Shown: positions 56,070 to 63,954 of the stretch, piece by piece
How positions within the stretch are numbered: position 1 is the first letter of the stretch
Layout of the letters: the number at the start of each line of letters is the position of its first letter
Assembly: GCA_028284665.1 (NCBI GenBank)
Contig: JANQRG010000021.1
Location: 1-64,000, forward strand
Reading direction: 5' to 3'
From: Croceivirga sp.
GTDB taxonomy: Bacteria > Bacteroidota > Bacteroidia > Flavobacteriales > Flavobacteriaceae
DNA: 64,000 nt
The notes under the pieces: generated by a model
Told to the model about the DNA's origin: nothing
What the model saw: the letters and a program-made list of their open reading frames with translations, nothing else
Databases searched by the model: none
Made by a program: the position numbers and the translations under genes

Positions 56070-56831
56070 TTAACGAATTCCCTTGATAAATTCGGCAATA
56101 GTGGCCGTACCATTTTTGGTGAGATGCTTAATAAAAGCCGAACCGATAATGGCTCCCTTTGCTTGAGCGGTTGCTGCTTGAAAAGTAGCTGCGTTGCTAA
56201 TGCCAAATCCCACAATCTGCGGGTTTTCAAGTTTGAGGGAAGCTATGCGATCAAAGTACCCCTGCTGGGGAGTTCCAAAACCGCTTTTAGCTCCTGTTGT
56301 GCTGGCAGAACTTACCATGTAAATGAAGCCGTCCGTAGCATTGTCAATCTTTCGCACACGGTCCTCGCTGGTCTGTGGGGTGATCAGAAAGGTGTTCAAA
56401 AGGCCGTATCTTTCAAAGATCACTTCATATTCTTCCTGGTATACATCAAAAGGTAGATCTGGTAGTATTAGGCCATCTATCCCAATCTCCTGACATTTTT
56501 TACAAAACGCTTCTACGCCATATTGCAGTACCGGGTTAAAGTACCCCATAATGATCAACGGAAGGGTCACCTTCTCACGAATGTCTTTTAATTGCTCAAA
56601 AAGAAGGGCTGTGGTCATGCCATTTTGTAATGCAGCCGTTGAGCTTTCCTGTATGGTAGGACCATCTGCCAACGGGTCACTAAAGGGCAATCCAATTTCA
56701 ATCATATCCACCCCGGCATGCTCCAGCGCTTCAATGATCGGAACCGTATCGCCCAGACTTGGATAACCTGCTGTAAAATAAATCGATAGCAGTTTATGGT
56801 CTTCCTGCAACTTTTGTTTGATCCGATTCAT
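56070..56831 (-). CDS. trpA: Tryptophan synthase alpha chain
   Basis: This 253-residue TIM barrel cleaves indole-3-glycerol phosphate to indole and G3P. Catalytic Glu is in [20 protein letters not shown], catalytic Asp in [13 protein letters not shown], and phosphate-binding loops in [11 protein letters not shown] and [12 protein letters not shown]. Its start overlaps trpB by 4 bp. It is the last biosynthetic gene of the operon. Confidence 0.97.
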   Translation of the reverse strand: MNRIKQKLQEDHKLLSIYFTAGYPSLGDTVPIIEALEHAGVDMIEIGLPFSDPLADGPTIQESSTAALQNGMTTALLFEQLKDIREKVTLPLIIMGYFNPVLQYGVEAFCKKCQEIGIDGLILPDLPFDVYQEEYEVIFERYGLLNTFLITPQTSEDRVRKIDNATDGFIYMVSSASTTGAKSGFGTPQQGYFDRIASLKLENPQIVGFGISNAATFQAATAQAKGAIIGSAFIKHLTKNGTATIAEFIKGIR

Positions 56832-58009
56832 AATTTGAAGTAATCAATATAGGTTTGCAAATCCTTATCGCCTCTTCCTGATAGGTTAACAACGACCACA
56901 TTATCCTTTTCGAATTTCTTATAGTCAAAGATGGCAAAGGCATGGCTGGTTTCGATGGCGGGAATGATCCCTTCCAATTGTGAAAGCTCCAGCCCTGCAG
57001 TCATGGCTTCATCGTCGGTGATCGATAGAAACTCTCCCCGTCCACTTCTGAACAGATGTGCGTGCATAGGACCAACCCCGGGATAATCCAGTCCGGCCGA
57101 GATAGAATAGGGTTCTGTAATCTGACCGTCCCCGGTCTGCATTAACAGGGTTTTACTACCGTGAATAATACCTACTTTACCTAAAGCAGAAGTGGCGGCA
57201 CTTTCCCCGGAATGGATCCCTTTACCTGCAGCTTCTACAGCTATGATGCCTACCTCCGGAGTATCTAAATAATGGTAATAAATACCGGCGGCGTTACTAC
57301 CTCCGCCTACACAAGCCACCACATAATCAGGATTTTCCCGGCCCTCTTTTTCTTGTAACTGCGACTTTACCTCTTCCGAGATCACCGATTGGAATCGTGC
57401 AACCATATCAGGATAGGGATGCGGCCCTACCACCGATCCTATAATGTAATGGGTGTTTACAGGATTGTTGATCCAATCCCGAATAGCTTCGTTCGTAGCA
57501 TCTTTCAACGTACGGCTACCGGATTTTGCAGCACGGACCTCTGCGCCTAACATTTTCATCCGGGCTACGTTGGGCGCCTGTCTTGCAATGTCAATTTCAC
57601 CCATGTACACTACACATTCAATACCCATTAATGCACAAACTGTGGCAGTGGCCACCCCATGCTGACCAGCACCGGTTTCGGCAATTATCCGGTCTTTTCC
57701 CAGCTTTTTGGCCATCAAGATCTGACCTATTGTGTTGTTTACCTTATGGGCTCCGGTATGGCAGAGGTCTTCCCGCTTCAGGTAGATTTTGGTGTTATAT
57801 TTTTCCGATAAGCGTTCGGCAAAATAGAGGGGGGTAGGACGGCCCACATAGTCTCTCAGTAGTTGTTGAAATTCTTCCTGAAACGCGGGCTCCTCCATGA
57901 TCCGGATATAGTTTTGCCGTAATTCCTCGCAATTGGGATACAGCATTTCCGGGATGTAAGCACCGCCAAATTCTCCGTAATAGCCTTTTTCGTTAGCGTG
58001 ATAACTCAT
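56828..58009 (-). CDS. trpB: Tryptophan synthase beta chain
   Basis: This 393-residue PLP enzyme condenses indole and serine to tryptophan. PLP lysine is in [16 protein letters not shown] (~86), the active-site Glu in [13 protein letters not shown], and the phosphate loop in [13 protein letters not shown]-type monovalent-cation and interface residues look normal. It is the TrpB1 type. It overlaps trpF by 17 bp. Confidence 0.97.
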   Translation of the reverse strand: MSYHANEKGYYGEFGGAYIPEMLYPNCEELRQNYIRIMEEPAFQEEFQQLLRDYVGRPTPLYFAERLSEKYNTKIYLKREDLCHTGAHKVNNTIGQILMAKKLGKDRIIAETGAGQHGVATATVCALMGIECVVYMGEIDIARQAPNVARMKMLGAEVRAAKSGSRTLKDATNEAIRDWINNPVNTHYIIGSVVGPHPYPDMVARFQSVISEEVKSQLQEKEGRENPDYVVACVGGGSNAAGIYYHYLDTPEVGIIAVEAAGKGIHSGESAATSALGKVGIIHGSKTLLMQTGDGQITEPYSISAGLDYPGVGPMHAHLFRSGRGEFLSITDDEAMTAGLELSQLEGIIPAIETSHAFAIFDYKKFEKDNVVVVNLSGRGDKDLQTYIDYFKL

Positions 58010-58673
58010 GTTCTAGCAATTTTTTGAACGTTTTTAGTTTTTCAATATCCTTTAGTCCAGGCTGCGCTTCAAACCTGCTGTTTATGTCTATGGCATGGCA
58101 ATATTCCGATTTCGGGCTACGCAGGAAAGCCTCTACCGCTGCCACGTTTTCCAGGCCTATACCGCCACTTAAAAAATAAGGTTTGGTGGAGGGATACTCT
58201 TTTAGCACCTCCCAGTTAAAGGTATAGCCGTTTCCCCCAGGCAATTTTCCCTTGCTGTCAAAAAGGAAATAATCGCAAACGGTTTCATAGGGTAGCAGTA
58301 AGGAAAAATCAAACGCCTCCCGTATAGAAAACACTTTGATGATCTCAACCTGATCGCTTTTTAGGAGATGCTCCATTTTTTCGCTTTTATCGGAATTCCC
58401 CTGAAAACGATCTCGCAAGGCTTCACAATATTCCGGAGGTTCTTTGCCATGTAGCTGTACGGCATCCAAATGATACGTTTGCACTTTCAGTAGTACCTCT
58501 TCAAGCCCTGCATCCACAAATACCCCTACTTTTTTGATATTGGGGGGTAGCGAAGGTAACTCGCCGGTAAAAAAGCGGGGAGAAGGTTCCCAAAATATAA
58601 AACCGAGGTAGTCCGGTTGCAGCGCAGCCACTTCCTCGGGATTGTATTTCATGCCGCAGACCTTAAGTTTCAT
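57993..58673 (-). CDS. trpF: Phosphoribosylanthranilate isomerase
   Basis: This 226-residue barrel enzyme starts [16 protein letters not shown] with the catalytic Cys. It has [32 protein letters not shown], and the catalytic Asp in [39 protein letters not shown] is near the end. It overlaps trpC by 4 bp and trpB by 17 bp. It is somewhat longer than the usual ~205 residues because of an insert around residue 95. Confidence 0.95.
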   Translation of the reverse strand: MKLKVCGMKYNPEEVAALQPDYLGFIFWEPSPRFFTGELPSLPPNIKKVGVFVDAGLEEVLLKVQTYHLDAVQLHGKEPPEYCEALRDRFQGNSDKSEKMEHLLKSDQVEIIKVFSIREAFDFSLLLPYETVCDYFLFDSKGKLPGGNGYTFNWEVLKEYPSTKPYFLSGGIGLENVAAVEAFLRSPKSEYCHAIDINSRFEAQPGLKDIEKLKTFKKLLEHELSR

Positions 58674-59455
58674 AGCTTTAATTTGGCAATAAACTCCGCA
58701 GCGCTTTGCCCGGGAATATCAGTTTTCATAAAATTTTCCCCGATCAAAAACCCCTGATACCCAAAAGGTTTAAGTTCGTTAATGGCGTTAACAGAACTAA
58801 TTCCACTTTCGGAAACCTTAACGAAACTATCCGGGATTTTGTCCGCCAGTTTTTTACTGGTCTCGAGGTGCACTTCAAAGGTTTTTAAGTTTCTATTATT
58901 AACCCCCAACATATCCAAACTGGGCATCAGGGATCTCTCCAATTCTTCCTGATTGTGGACTTCCAACAACACTTCCATACCCAAACTTTTCGCCAATTCG
59001 GACAAATTTTTAATTTGCGATCGGGTCAGCACGGCAGCAATAAGTAAGATGACATCCGCACCGTAAGCCTTGGCTTCCAGGATCTGATATTCGTCAATAA
59101 TAAATTCTTTTCTAAGCAATGGCATGGCCACTACCGATCTGGCCAATAGTATATCTTCCAGAGACCCACCAAAGTATTTTATATCGGTAAGTACACTCAT
59201 TCCTGAAGCACCGGCTTTTTGATAGCCTTTGGCCACTTGGGCAACGTTGGTATTTTGATTAATGGTACCTTTTGAGGGGGAACGCCTTTTGTGCTCCGCA
59301 ATAATTCCAGGAGTACTTTCTCGTAAGGCAGTTGCCAGCGAAGAACATGCTCGGTTAAATAGCACGGACTGCTCGAATTGCGAAGCCGGAATTACAGCCT
59401 TTTTTAGGGCTACTTCCACCTTTTTATCAGCAATTATGTGATCAAGGATATTCAT
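58670..59455 (-). CDS. trpC: Indole-3-glycerol phosphate synthase
   Basis: This 261-residue barrel enzyme closes the indole ring from CdRP. Motifs are IIAEHKRRSPSKG (catalytic Glu and Lys), LLRKEFIIDEYQI, LLEVHNQEEL, LGVNNRNLKTFEV and VSESGIS. It is a separate monofunctional protein, not fused to TrpF. It overlaps trpD and trpF by 4 bp each. Confidence 0.97.
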   Translation of the reverse strand: MNILDHIIADKKVEVALKKAVIPASQFEQSVLFNRACSSLATALRESTPGIIAEHKRRSPSKGTINQNTNVAQVAKGYQKAGASGMSVLTDIKYFGGSLEDILLARSVVAMPLLRKEFIIDEYQILEAKAYGADVILLIAAVLTRSQIKNLSELAKSLGMEVLLEVHNQEELERSLMPSLDMLGVNNRNLKTFEVHLETSKKLADKIPDSFVKVSESGISSVNAINELKPFGYQGFLIGENFMKTDIPGQSAAEFIAKLKL

Positions 59456-60447
59456 GCCGCACTTAGTTGTTGTAATTTTTTCAACGCATTTAGCCCCGCT
59501 CCGTTCCGTAAGGACTCCCGGGCCTTTTCAAAACCGGCTTTTGGAGTGATTCCGTTTACTGTTGCGATGGCCATTCCGGCATTGGCACAAACCACATTGT
59601 TTTGAGCGGTTGTACCTTTCCCTTGTAAAATATTGAGAAAGATTTGAGCAGATGCCGCAATATCCTCCCCACCAACAATGGCTTCTGGCGAAATCAGATC
59701 TACGCCAAAATCTGCGGGATTTAGCATCCCTTCGGATCCATTGGAAATGGTCTTGGTAGCTCCGGTAAGGCTTATTTCGTCATAGCCGTCCAAAGCGTGG
59801 ATCACGGTAAAATTTTTGCTCGTGTTCTGGTATAGGTAGCCGTACATACGTGCCAGTTCCAAATTAAATACTCCTACCATTTGATTGGTGGGAAAGGCCG
59901 GGTTGACCATAGGCCCCAACATATTAAAAAAGGTCTTTACCGCAAGCTCCTTGCGTATGGGGGCCACATTTTTCATAGCCGGATGGAAAAGTGGTGCATG
60001 TAACACGCAAATTCCGCATTCCTCTATGGATCTCTCCAAAAAATCGGGATCATTACTGAATTTAATCCCTAAGAACTCCATGACATTACTACTGCCACAT
60101 TTTGACGATACCCCATAGTTCCCGTGTTTGGTAACCTTGATCCCAGCACCAGCCGTAACAAAGGAGGCTAAGGTAGAAATATTGAAAGTGTCCTTACCAT
60201 CTCCGCCTGTGCCACAAAGATCAATAGGGTTATAGCTACTTAAATCCACAGCCAGGCAAAGCTCCAATAACGCATCCCGGAAGCCCTCCAATTCCTCAAT
60301 TGTGATGCTACGCATCATGTACACGGTAAGAAATGCAGCTATCTGACTGGTATTGTATTCTCCCTTTGCAATGTTGATCAGGATCTGTTTGGCATCTTCC
60401 TTGGAAAGGATTTCGTGATTGATAAGCCTGTTTAATGTTTCTTTCAT
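59452..60447 (-). CDS. trpD: Anthranilate phosphoribosyltransferase
   Basis: This 331-residue enzyme transfers the ribosyl phosphate of PRPP to anthranilate. The PRPP-binding loop is DLCGTGGDGKDTFNIST, followed by KHGNYGVSSKCGSSNVMEFLG and FNMLGPMVNPA. It starts 27 bp after the inserted four-helix-bundle gene, and the left border repeat of that cassette lies in the gap. Confidence 0.97.
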   Translation of the reverse strand: MKETLNRLINHEILSKEDAKQILINIAKGEYNTSQIAAFLTVYMMRSITIEELEGFRDALLELCLAVDLSSYNPIDLCGTGGDGKDTFNISTLASFVTAGAGIKVTKHGNYGVSSKCGSSNVMEFLGIKFSNDPDFLERSIEECGICVLHAPLFHPAMKNVAPIRKELAVKTFFNMLGPMVNPAFPTNQMVGVFNLELARMYGYLYQNTSKNFTVIHALDGYDEISLTGATKTISNGSEGMLNPADFGVDLISPEAIVGGEDIAASAQIFLNILQGKGTTAQNNVVCANAGMAIATVNGITPKAGFEKARESLRNGAGLNALKKLQQLSAA

Positions 60448-60454
60448 AACCTTT

Positions 60455-60486
60455 CTGATATGAGATTTGAGAAATTAGATTTGAGA
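60455..60486. repeat. Left border repeat of the four-helix-bundle cassette
   Basis: The sequence contains CTGATATGAGATTTGAGA and a second GATTTGAGA. It resembles, in inverted orientation, the right border at 60840-60880. It overlaps the last codons of the four-helix-bundle gene. Confidence 0.6.
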
Positions 60487-60834
60487 AAATTTATTAATTA
60501 GGCTATACAGCATTTTTTGAATTTCATCTCCTAATTGCACGGCATATTTGAGTTTATGTTCATCAGTAGTAAAACCTAATCTACTTGCAAGTTCTAGTTG
60601 TGTAGTTAATTCATTCAGAGAACCGTTCGCTATTCCGAGAAAATTTCGAAATTCTTTTTTAGAGTTTCTTCCTGCACCTTCCGAAATATTTGATGGAACT
60701 GAAACAGCGCTTCTTCGAATTTGGTTTGTAAGTCCAAATTTTTCTTCATCAGGAAATAAAGCAGTTAATTGGTACACCATTTCAACCAAATACATCGATT
60801 TTTGCCAAACAATTAGTTCTTTATAATTATTCAT
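60475..60834 (-). CDS. Four-helix-bundle protein (23S rRNA-intervening-sequence/S23 family)
   Basis: This 119-residue protein has the family signature ELIVWQKSMYLVEMVYQLT and FGLTNQIRRSAVSVPSNISE, with GRNSKKEFRNFLGIANGSLN and LTTQLELASRLGF. The family was first seen inside spirochaete rRNA intervening sequences. Its members are scattered between unrelated genes in Bacteroidota, and the molecular function is unclear. Here it interrupts the trp operon between trpG and trpD, bordered by degenerate inverted repeats. It probably does not act in tryptophan synthesis. Confidence 0.9.
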   Translation of the reverse strand: MNNYKELIVWQKSMYLVEMVYQLTALFPDEEKFGLTNQIRRSAVSVPSNISEGAGRNSKKEFRNFLGIANGSLNELTTQLELASRLGFTTDEHKLKYAVQLGDEIQKMLYSLINKFSQI

Positions 60835-60839
60835 TTTAA

Positions 60840-60880
60840 CTCATTTCTTACATCTCACATCTCATTTCTGACGTCTCAGT
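60840..60880. repeat. Right border repeat of the four-helix-bundle cassette
   Basis: On the minus strand CTGAGACGTCAGAAATGAGA is followed by variants of GAGATG (TGAGATGT, AAGAAATGAG). This is imperfectly inverted relative to the left border. The trpG stop codon (60862-60864) and its last five codons (LRRQK) lie inside it. Confidence 0.6.
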
Positions 60881-61455
60881 ACTTGAGTCTGGGACTTGTT
60901 AAGCCAATTTTCCAACATCTTTTTTCCATAGGGAGTTAATATGGACTCCGGGTGAAACTGCACCCCTCTAACATCGTACGTTTTATGTTTCAAAGACATG
61001 AGCTGTTTACTGCTGTCATAGGAGGTAGCTTCGAGCTCCTCTGGTAAGTTATCATCGACAACCCAGGAATGATAGCGGCCTACTTCGATCTCTTCGGGAA
61101 TGCCATCAAAAATATAATCTTGCCCGGTAATGTGAACCGTGGTAGCAATGCCGTGATATACTTCATCGAGGTTGATCAAAGTACCTCCATACACTTCACC
61201 AATAGCCTGTACCCCAAGACACACGCCAAATATGCGCTTCGTGGGGCCGTAGGTATCAATAATGGCCTTCAGGAGTCCAGCTTCCTCAGGAATTCCCGGG
61301 CCTGGTGATAAGACAACATATTCAAAAGGCACTACCTCCTCAAGGGTAAGTTGATCATTGCGTTTTACAATAACTCTGCAACCTAATTCTTCCAGGTAAT
61401 GCACCAGGTTGTAGGTGAAACTGTCGTAATTGTCTATCATCAATACCTTTTTCAT
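60862..61455 (-). CDS. trpG: Anthranilate synthase component II (glutamine amidotransferase)
   Basis: This 197-residue class I glutamine amidotransferase supplies ammonia to TrpE. Catalytic Cys is in FGVCLGVQAIGE (Val replaces the common His after LG), and His/Glu are in GVQFHPESILT. The body ends as usual at MLENWLN. The last residues (SQTQVLRRQK) run into the border repeat of the adjacent cassette, which supplies the stop codon. It begins 2 bp after the trpE stop. Confidence 0.96.
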   Translation of the reverse strand: MKKVLMIDNYDSFTYNLVHYLEELGCRVIVKRNDQLTLEEVVPFEYVVLSPGPGIPEEAGLLKAIIDTYGPTKRIFGVCLGVQAIGEVYGGTLINLDEVYHGIATTVHITGQDYIFDGIPEEIEVGRYHSWVVDDNLPEELEATSYDSSKQLMSLKHKTYDVRGVQFHPESILTPYGKKMLENWLNKSQTQVLRRQK

Positions 61456-61457
61456 AG

Positions 61458-62855
61458 CTAGATCGTTTCGGCAATTTCCAGGGCATTGTTCAATGCTCCA
61501 AGTTTATTGTAGGTTTCCTGTAATTCGGTTTCAGGATCGGATGCGGCCACTAAGCCGGCCCCGGCCTGAAAATGGAGCGTATGGTTTTCACTCAAAAAAG
61601 TGCGGATCATGATCGCATGGTTAAAATTTCCTTTGAAATCCATAAATCCTATGGCACCACCATAGTAGCCTCTATTGGTTTTCTCATATTTTTCAATGAG
61701 TTGCATCGCCCTATGCTTAGGGGCACCACTTAATGTGCCCGCAGGAAACGTATCAGCAACAATTTTTAAGGTGGAGGTGTCGGGTTTTTTAATTCCGGTC
61801 ACTTTAGATACGAGGTGAATAACATGGGAAAAGTATTGCACCTCCCGATACGTTTCCACATTTACCGCGTTGCCATTTCTGCTCAGATCGTTTCGTGCTA
61901 GATCTACCAGCATTACATGTTCGCTGTTTTCTTTATCATCCGCGGCGAGTTCTTTGGCCAACTCAGCATCCTTTTCATCGTTTCCCGTTCGTTTGTAAGT
62001 GCCGGCTATAGGATGTATTTCGGCCTTACCTTCCTTTACAACCAATTGGGCCTCCGGGGAGCTTCCGAATATTTTAAAGTTGCCATAGTCAAAGAAGAAC
62101 AAGTAAGGCGAAGGGTTTATAGATCGTAACGCCCGGTAGACATTAAACTCATCGCCTTTAAAATTCTGGGAAAACCTTCTTGACAGTACTAGCTGAAAAA
62201 CATCACCTCTATGGCAATGTTTCTTGGCAAACTTTACATGTTCGCGATAATCCGCATCTTCCAGGTTTGAGGATAACTCTCCTTCACGATTAAAATTATA
62301 GGTGGCGAAATTGCGCACATTTAGGAGTTGAGCAATTGCTTCTATATTGTCTTTGCCATCTAGAGAATGGCAAAAAATATAGGCTTCATTTTTAAAGTGG
62401 TTAATCGCAATTATGTTTTGATATACCGCGTAAAAAACATCAGGAATAGCCACGGAGTTTTCCTTCTTCGCAATCTGTATGGATTCAAAATACCGTACGG
62501 CATCGTACGCCATATAGCCAAACAACCCGTTAGTTGCAAACTTAAAATTGAGTTCCTGCGCTTCAAACGCCCTGGCAAATTCATCCAAAACAGCAGGCAG
62601 GTCAGTGTCGGCTGTCATTTTTTTATGGGTCTGTTTCCCATCAGGATAAGAGGTCAGGATTTCCTCGTTTTCTACTTTGATCGAGGCCAGTGGGTTGCAG
62701 CAGATGTAGGAGAAACTATTATCATTAGCATGATAGTCACTACTTTCTAATAGAATACTGTTTGGAAATCGATCCCGAATCTTCAAGTAAACGCTTACCG
62801 GGGTAATGGTGTCGGCAAGGATTTGTTTGTAATTGGTTTTGAGCTTGAATTTCAT
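61458..62855 (-). CDS. trpE: Anthranilate synthase component I
   Basis: This 466-residue enzyme makes anthranilate from chorismate with ammonia from TrpG. The N-terminal LLESS motif (ILLESSDYH) belongs to the tryptophan feedback site. The chorismate-binding domain has FQLVLSRRFSQNF, IHPIAGTYKRTGNDEKDAEL, LVDLARNDLSRNG and FPAGTLSGAPKHRAM. ATG 62855 was chosen; the longer frame to 62903 would begin inside the attenuator hairpin. It is the first structural gene of the trp operon, controlled by the leader described separately. Confidence 0.97.
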   Translation of the reverse strand: MKFKLKTNYKQILADTITPVSVYLKIRDRFPNSILLESSDYHANDNSFSYICCNPLASIKVENEEILTSYPDGKQTHKKMTADTDLPAVLDEFARAFEAQELNFKFATNGLFGYMAYDAVRYFESIQIAKKENSVAIPDVFYAVYQNIIAINHFKNEAYIFCHSLDGKDNIEAIAQLLNVRNFATYNFNREGELSSNLEDADYREHVKFAKKHCHRGDVFQLVLSRRFSQNFKGDEFNVYRALRSINPSPYLFFFDYGNFKIFGSSPEAQLVVKEGKAEIHPIAGTYKRTGNDEKDAELAKELAADDKENSEHVMLVDLARNDLSRNGNAVNVETYREVQYFSHVIHLVSKVTGIKKPDTSTLKIVADTFPAGTLSGAPKHRAMQLIEKYEKTNRGYYGGAIGFMDFKGNFNHAIMIRTFLSENHTLHFQAGAGLVAASDPETELQETYNKLGALNNALEIAETI

Positions 62856-62867
62856 TTCAAATGGATT

Positions 62868-62900
62868 CAAAAAATTAAGGCTTGTCGTGATGACAAGCCT
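62868..62900 (-). terminator. trp attenuator terminator
   Basis: Read on the minus strand, AGGCTTGTC (62900-62892), loop ATCAC and GACAAGCCT (62886-62878) form a perfect 9-bp stem followed by TAATTTTTT. It lies 22 bp before trpE and 32 bp after the leader-peptide stop, the expected position for an attenuator. A short complementarity (TCGTGA just after the leader stop, TCACGA in the loop) could be part of an alternative fold. Confidence 0.88.
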
Positions 62901-62932
62901 CAAATATTGTTATAGCAGGGACTAGCTCACGA

Positions 62933-62980
62933 TCATTGACGCAAGTTTTTCCACCACCAGTTGTTATTCATTCCTTTCAT
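62933..62980 (-). CDS. trpL: trp operon leader peptide (WWW)
   Basis: This 15-codon frame encodes MKGMNNNWWWKNLRQ with three consecutive TGG codons and a TGA stop at 62933-62935. A second ATG at 62971 would give a 12-residue form. Placed between the promoter and an intrinsic terminator upstream of trpE, it is a textbook sensor of charged tRNA-Trp: stalling at the Trp codons would favour antitermination. The first ATG coincides with the predicted transcription start, so translation may be leaderless or begin at the second ATG. Confidence 0.85.
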   Translation of the reverse strand: MKGMNNNWWWKNLRQ

Positions 62981-62985
62981 TGGTG

Positions 62986-63016
62986 TAAATATAAAAATGA
63001 ATTTGAAATTGACAAA
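62986..63016 (-). promoter_or_regulatory. Promoter of the trp operon
   Basis: On the minus strand TTTG (63016-63013), a 19-bp spacer and TATATTTA (62993-62986) match the Bacteroidota consensus TTTG-N19-TAnnTTTG with one mismatch in the last base. The predicted start is at ~62978-62981, at the leader peptide ATG. Confidence 0.75.
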
Positions 63017-63053
63017 TGAAAAATCCAATATCAGTCTTAAGAATAAGAAAAAA

Positions 63054-63069
63054 GCAACCGTTTAGTTGC
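63054..63069. promoter_or_regulatory. Operator site 1 of the SRPBCC-ArsR unit
   Basis: GCAACCGTTTAGTTGC has inverted GCAAC / GTTGC arms. It covers the -33 element (GTTG 63065-63068) of the downstream promoter. Its centre is 41 bp, about four helical turns, from the second copy. Confidence 0.65.
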
Positions 63070-63095
63070 ATAAATAAAAAAGAATCGTATTTTAG
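63065..63095 (+). promoter_or_regulatory. Promoter of the SRPBCC-ArsR unit
   Basis: GTTG (63065-63068), a 19-bp spacer and TATTTTAG (63088-63095) fit TTTG-N19-TAnnTTTG with one mismatch in each element. The predicted start is near 63102, inside operator site 2, about 33 bp before the ATG at 63135. Confidence 0.65.
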
Positions 63096-63110
63096 CAACC
63101 AATTAGTTGC
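63095..63110. promoter_or_regulatory. Operator site 2 of the SRPBCC-ArsR unit
   Basis: GCAACCAATTAGTTGC is a near-perfect 16-bp palindrome (GCAACyAATTrGTTGC) overlapping the end of the -7 box and the predicted transcription start. A repressor bound here and at site 1 would occlude RNA polymerase. The local ArsR protein is the natural candidate. Confidence 0.7.
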
Positions 63111-63134
63111 GTATTAATCTTAAAACGAACAGTT

Positions 63135-63560
63135 ATGAAAGACGTTATTTTAAAAGAACAAATTTTCAATCATTCGATTGACAAAGTGTGGAGGGCCATT
63201 TCCAAGGAAGAGGAGATCTCCACCTGGTTTATCAAGGCAGATTTTAAAGCGGAGAAAGGATACCGTTATACCTTTTTCTCTGAAGGTGAAAATTGTACTC
63301 AGATTACCGGAGAGGTAAAAGAAGCAAACCCCTACACTTTGATTTACACCTGGGTGGTGCAAAACACCGATACCATAACAACAGTGAAATGGTCCCTGGA
63401 AGAGGTAGGGGGGAAGACAAAACTGTATTTAGAACATTCCGGAATATCCGGCTACGGGGGAGATACTGCGGTTAACATGTTTAACAGCTTTGATGGGGGC
63501 TGGGATAATTGTGTGGCTGAGCTTACTAAATTCTTAAACGCTGAAGTCCATGCAGGATAG
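63135..63560 (+). CDS. SRPBCC (AHSA1-like) domain protein
   Basis: This 141-residue helix-grip protein is of the AHSA1/CalC type. It has the N-terminal FNHSIDKVWRAISKEEEISTWF, then TGEVKEANPYTLIYTWVV and the final GWDNCVAELTKFL. Such proteins bind small hydrophobic ligands and are very often paired with ArsR regulators, as here. The stop lies inside the regulator gene (11-bp overlap). The ligand is unknown. Confidence 0.92.
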   Translation: MKDVILKEQIFNHSIDKVWRAISKEEEISTWFIKADFKAEKGYRYTFFSEGENCTQITGEVKEANPYTLIYTWVVQNTDTITTVKWSLEEVGGKTKLYLEHSGISGYGGDTAVNMFNSFDGGWDNCVAELTKFLNAEVHAG

Positions 63561-63873
63561 GGTCACAGGGATCTTAAAGGCTATTGCGGACCCGACACGA
63601 CGAGACATTTTTCATGCATTGATCTTAGCTGCAACCGCTTTGCCGATCACCCATATTTCCAATCAGTTTGAAATCTCCAGGCAAGGGGTAACCAAGCACA
63701 TAAAAACATTGGAGGAAGTGGGTCTGGTGGAAATTGAGAGTAAAGGACGGGAACGGTATTGCAAGGCAAATGCCAATCCCTTAAAGCAGATAAATCATTG
63801 GGTAAGTTTCTATGAAAAGTTTTGGGACGATGCTTTGGGAAGCCTGGATTCTTATTTGGACGCAAAGTCTTAA
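63550..63873 (+). CDS. ArsR-family transcriptional regulator
   Basis: This 107-residue winged-helix protein opens with ILKAIADPTRRDIFHALI. The recognition helix region is ISRQGVTKHIKTLEEVGLVE, followed by the wing ESKGRERYCKANANPLKQ. The metal-binding ELCVCDL box of SmtB/ArsR sensors is absent, so it is of the SRPBCC-linked autorepressor type. It is translationally coupled to the SRPBCC gene and probably represses its own operon through the two palindromes upstream. Confidence 0.93.
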   Translation: MQDRVTGILKAIADPTRRDIFHALILAATALPITHISNQFEISRQGVTKHIKTLEEVGLVEIESKGRERYCKANANPLKQINHWVSFYEKFWDDALGSLDSYLDAKS

Positions 63874-63900
63874 GTGAGTGAACGGGTATCTTAGTTTAAA

Positions 63901-63930
63901 AAAAACCGCACAGCAGGCTGTGCGGTTTTT
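63901..63930. terminator. Bidirectional terminator after the ArsR gene
   Basis: AAAAACCGCACAGC / GCTGTGCGGTTTTT (63901-63914 and 63917-63930) is a perfect stem with a T-run on both strands. It lies 27 bp after the ArsR stop and 25 bp after the stop of the convergent gene at the right edge. Confidence 0.88.
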
Positions 63931-63954
63931 CAAACACTAAACCACGGTACCGAT

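Noticed and set aside
60475..60834. Four-helix-bundle gene as a ribosomal protein S23
   Set aside because: The S23 label is historical. The family is not a ribosomal protein, and the context here is a cassette.
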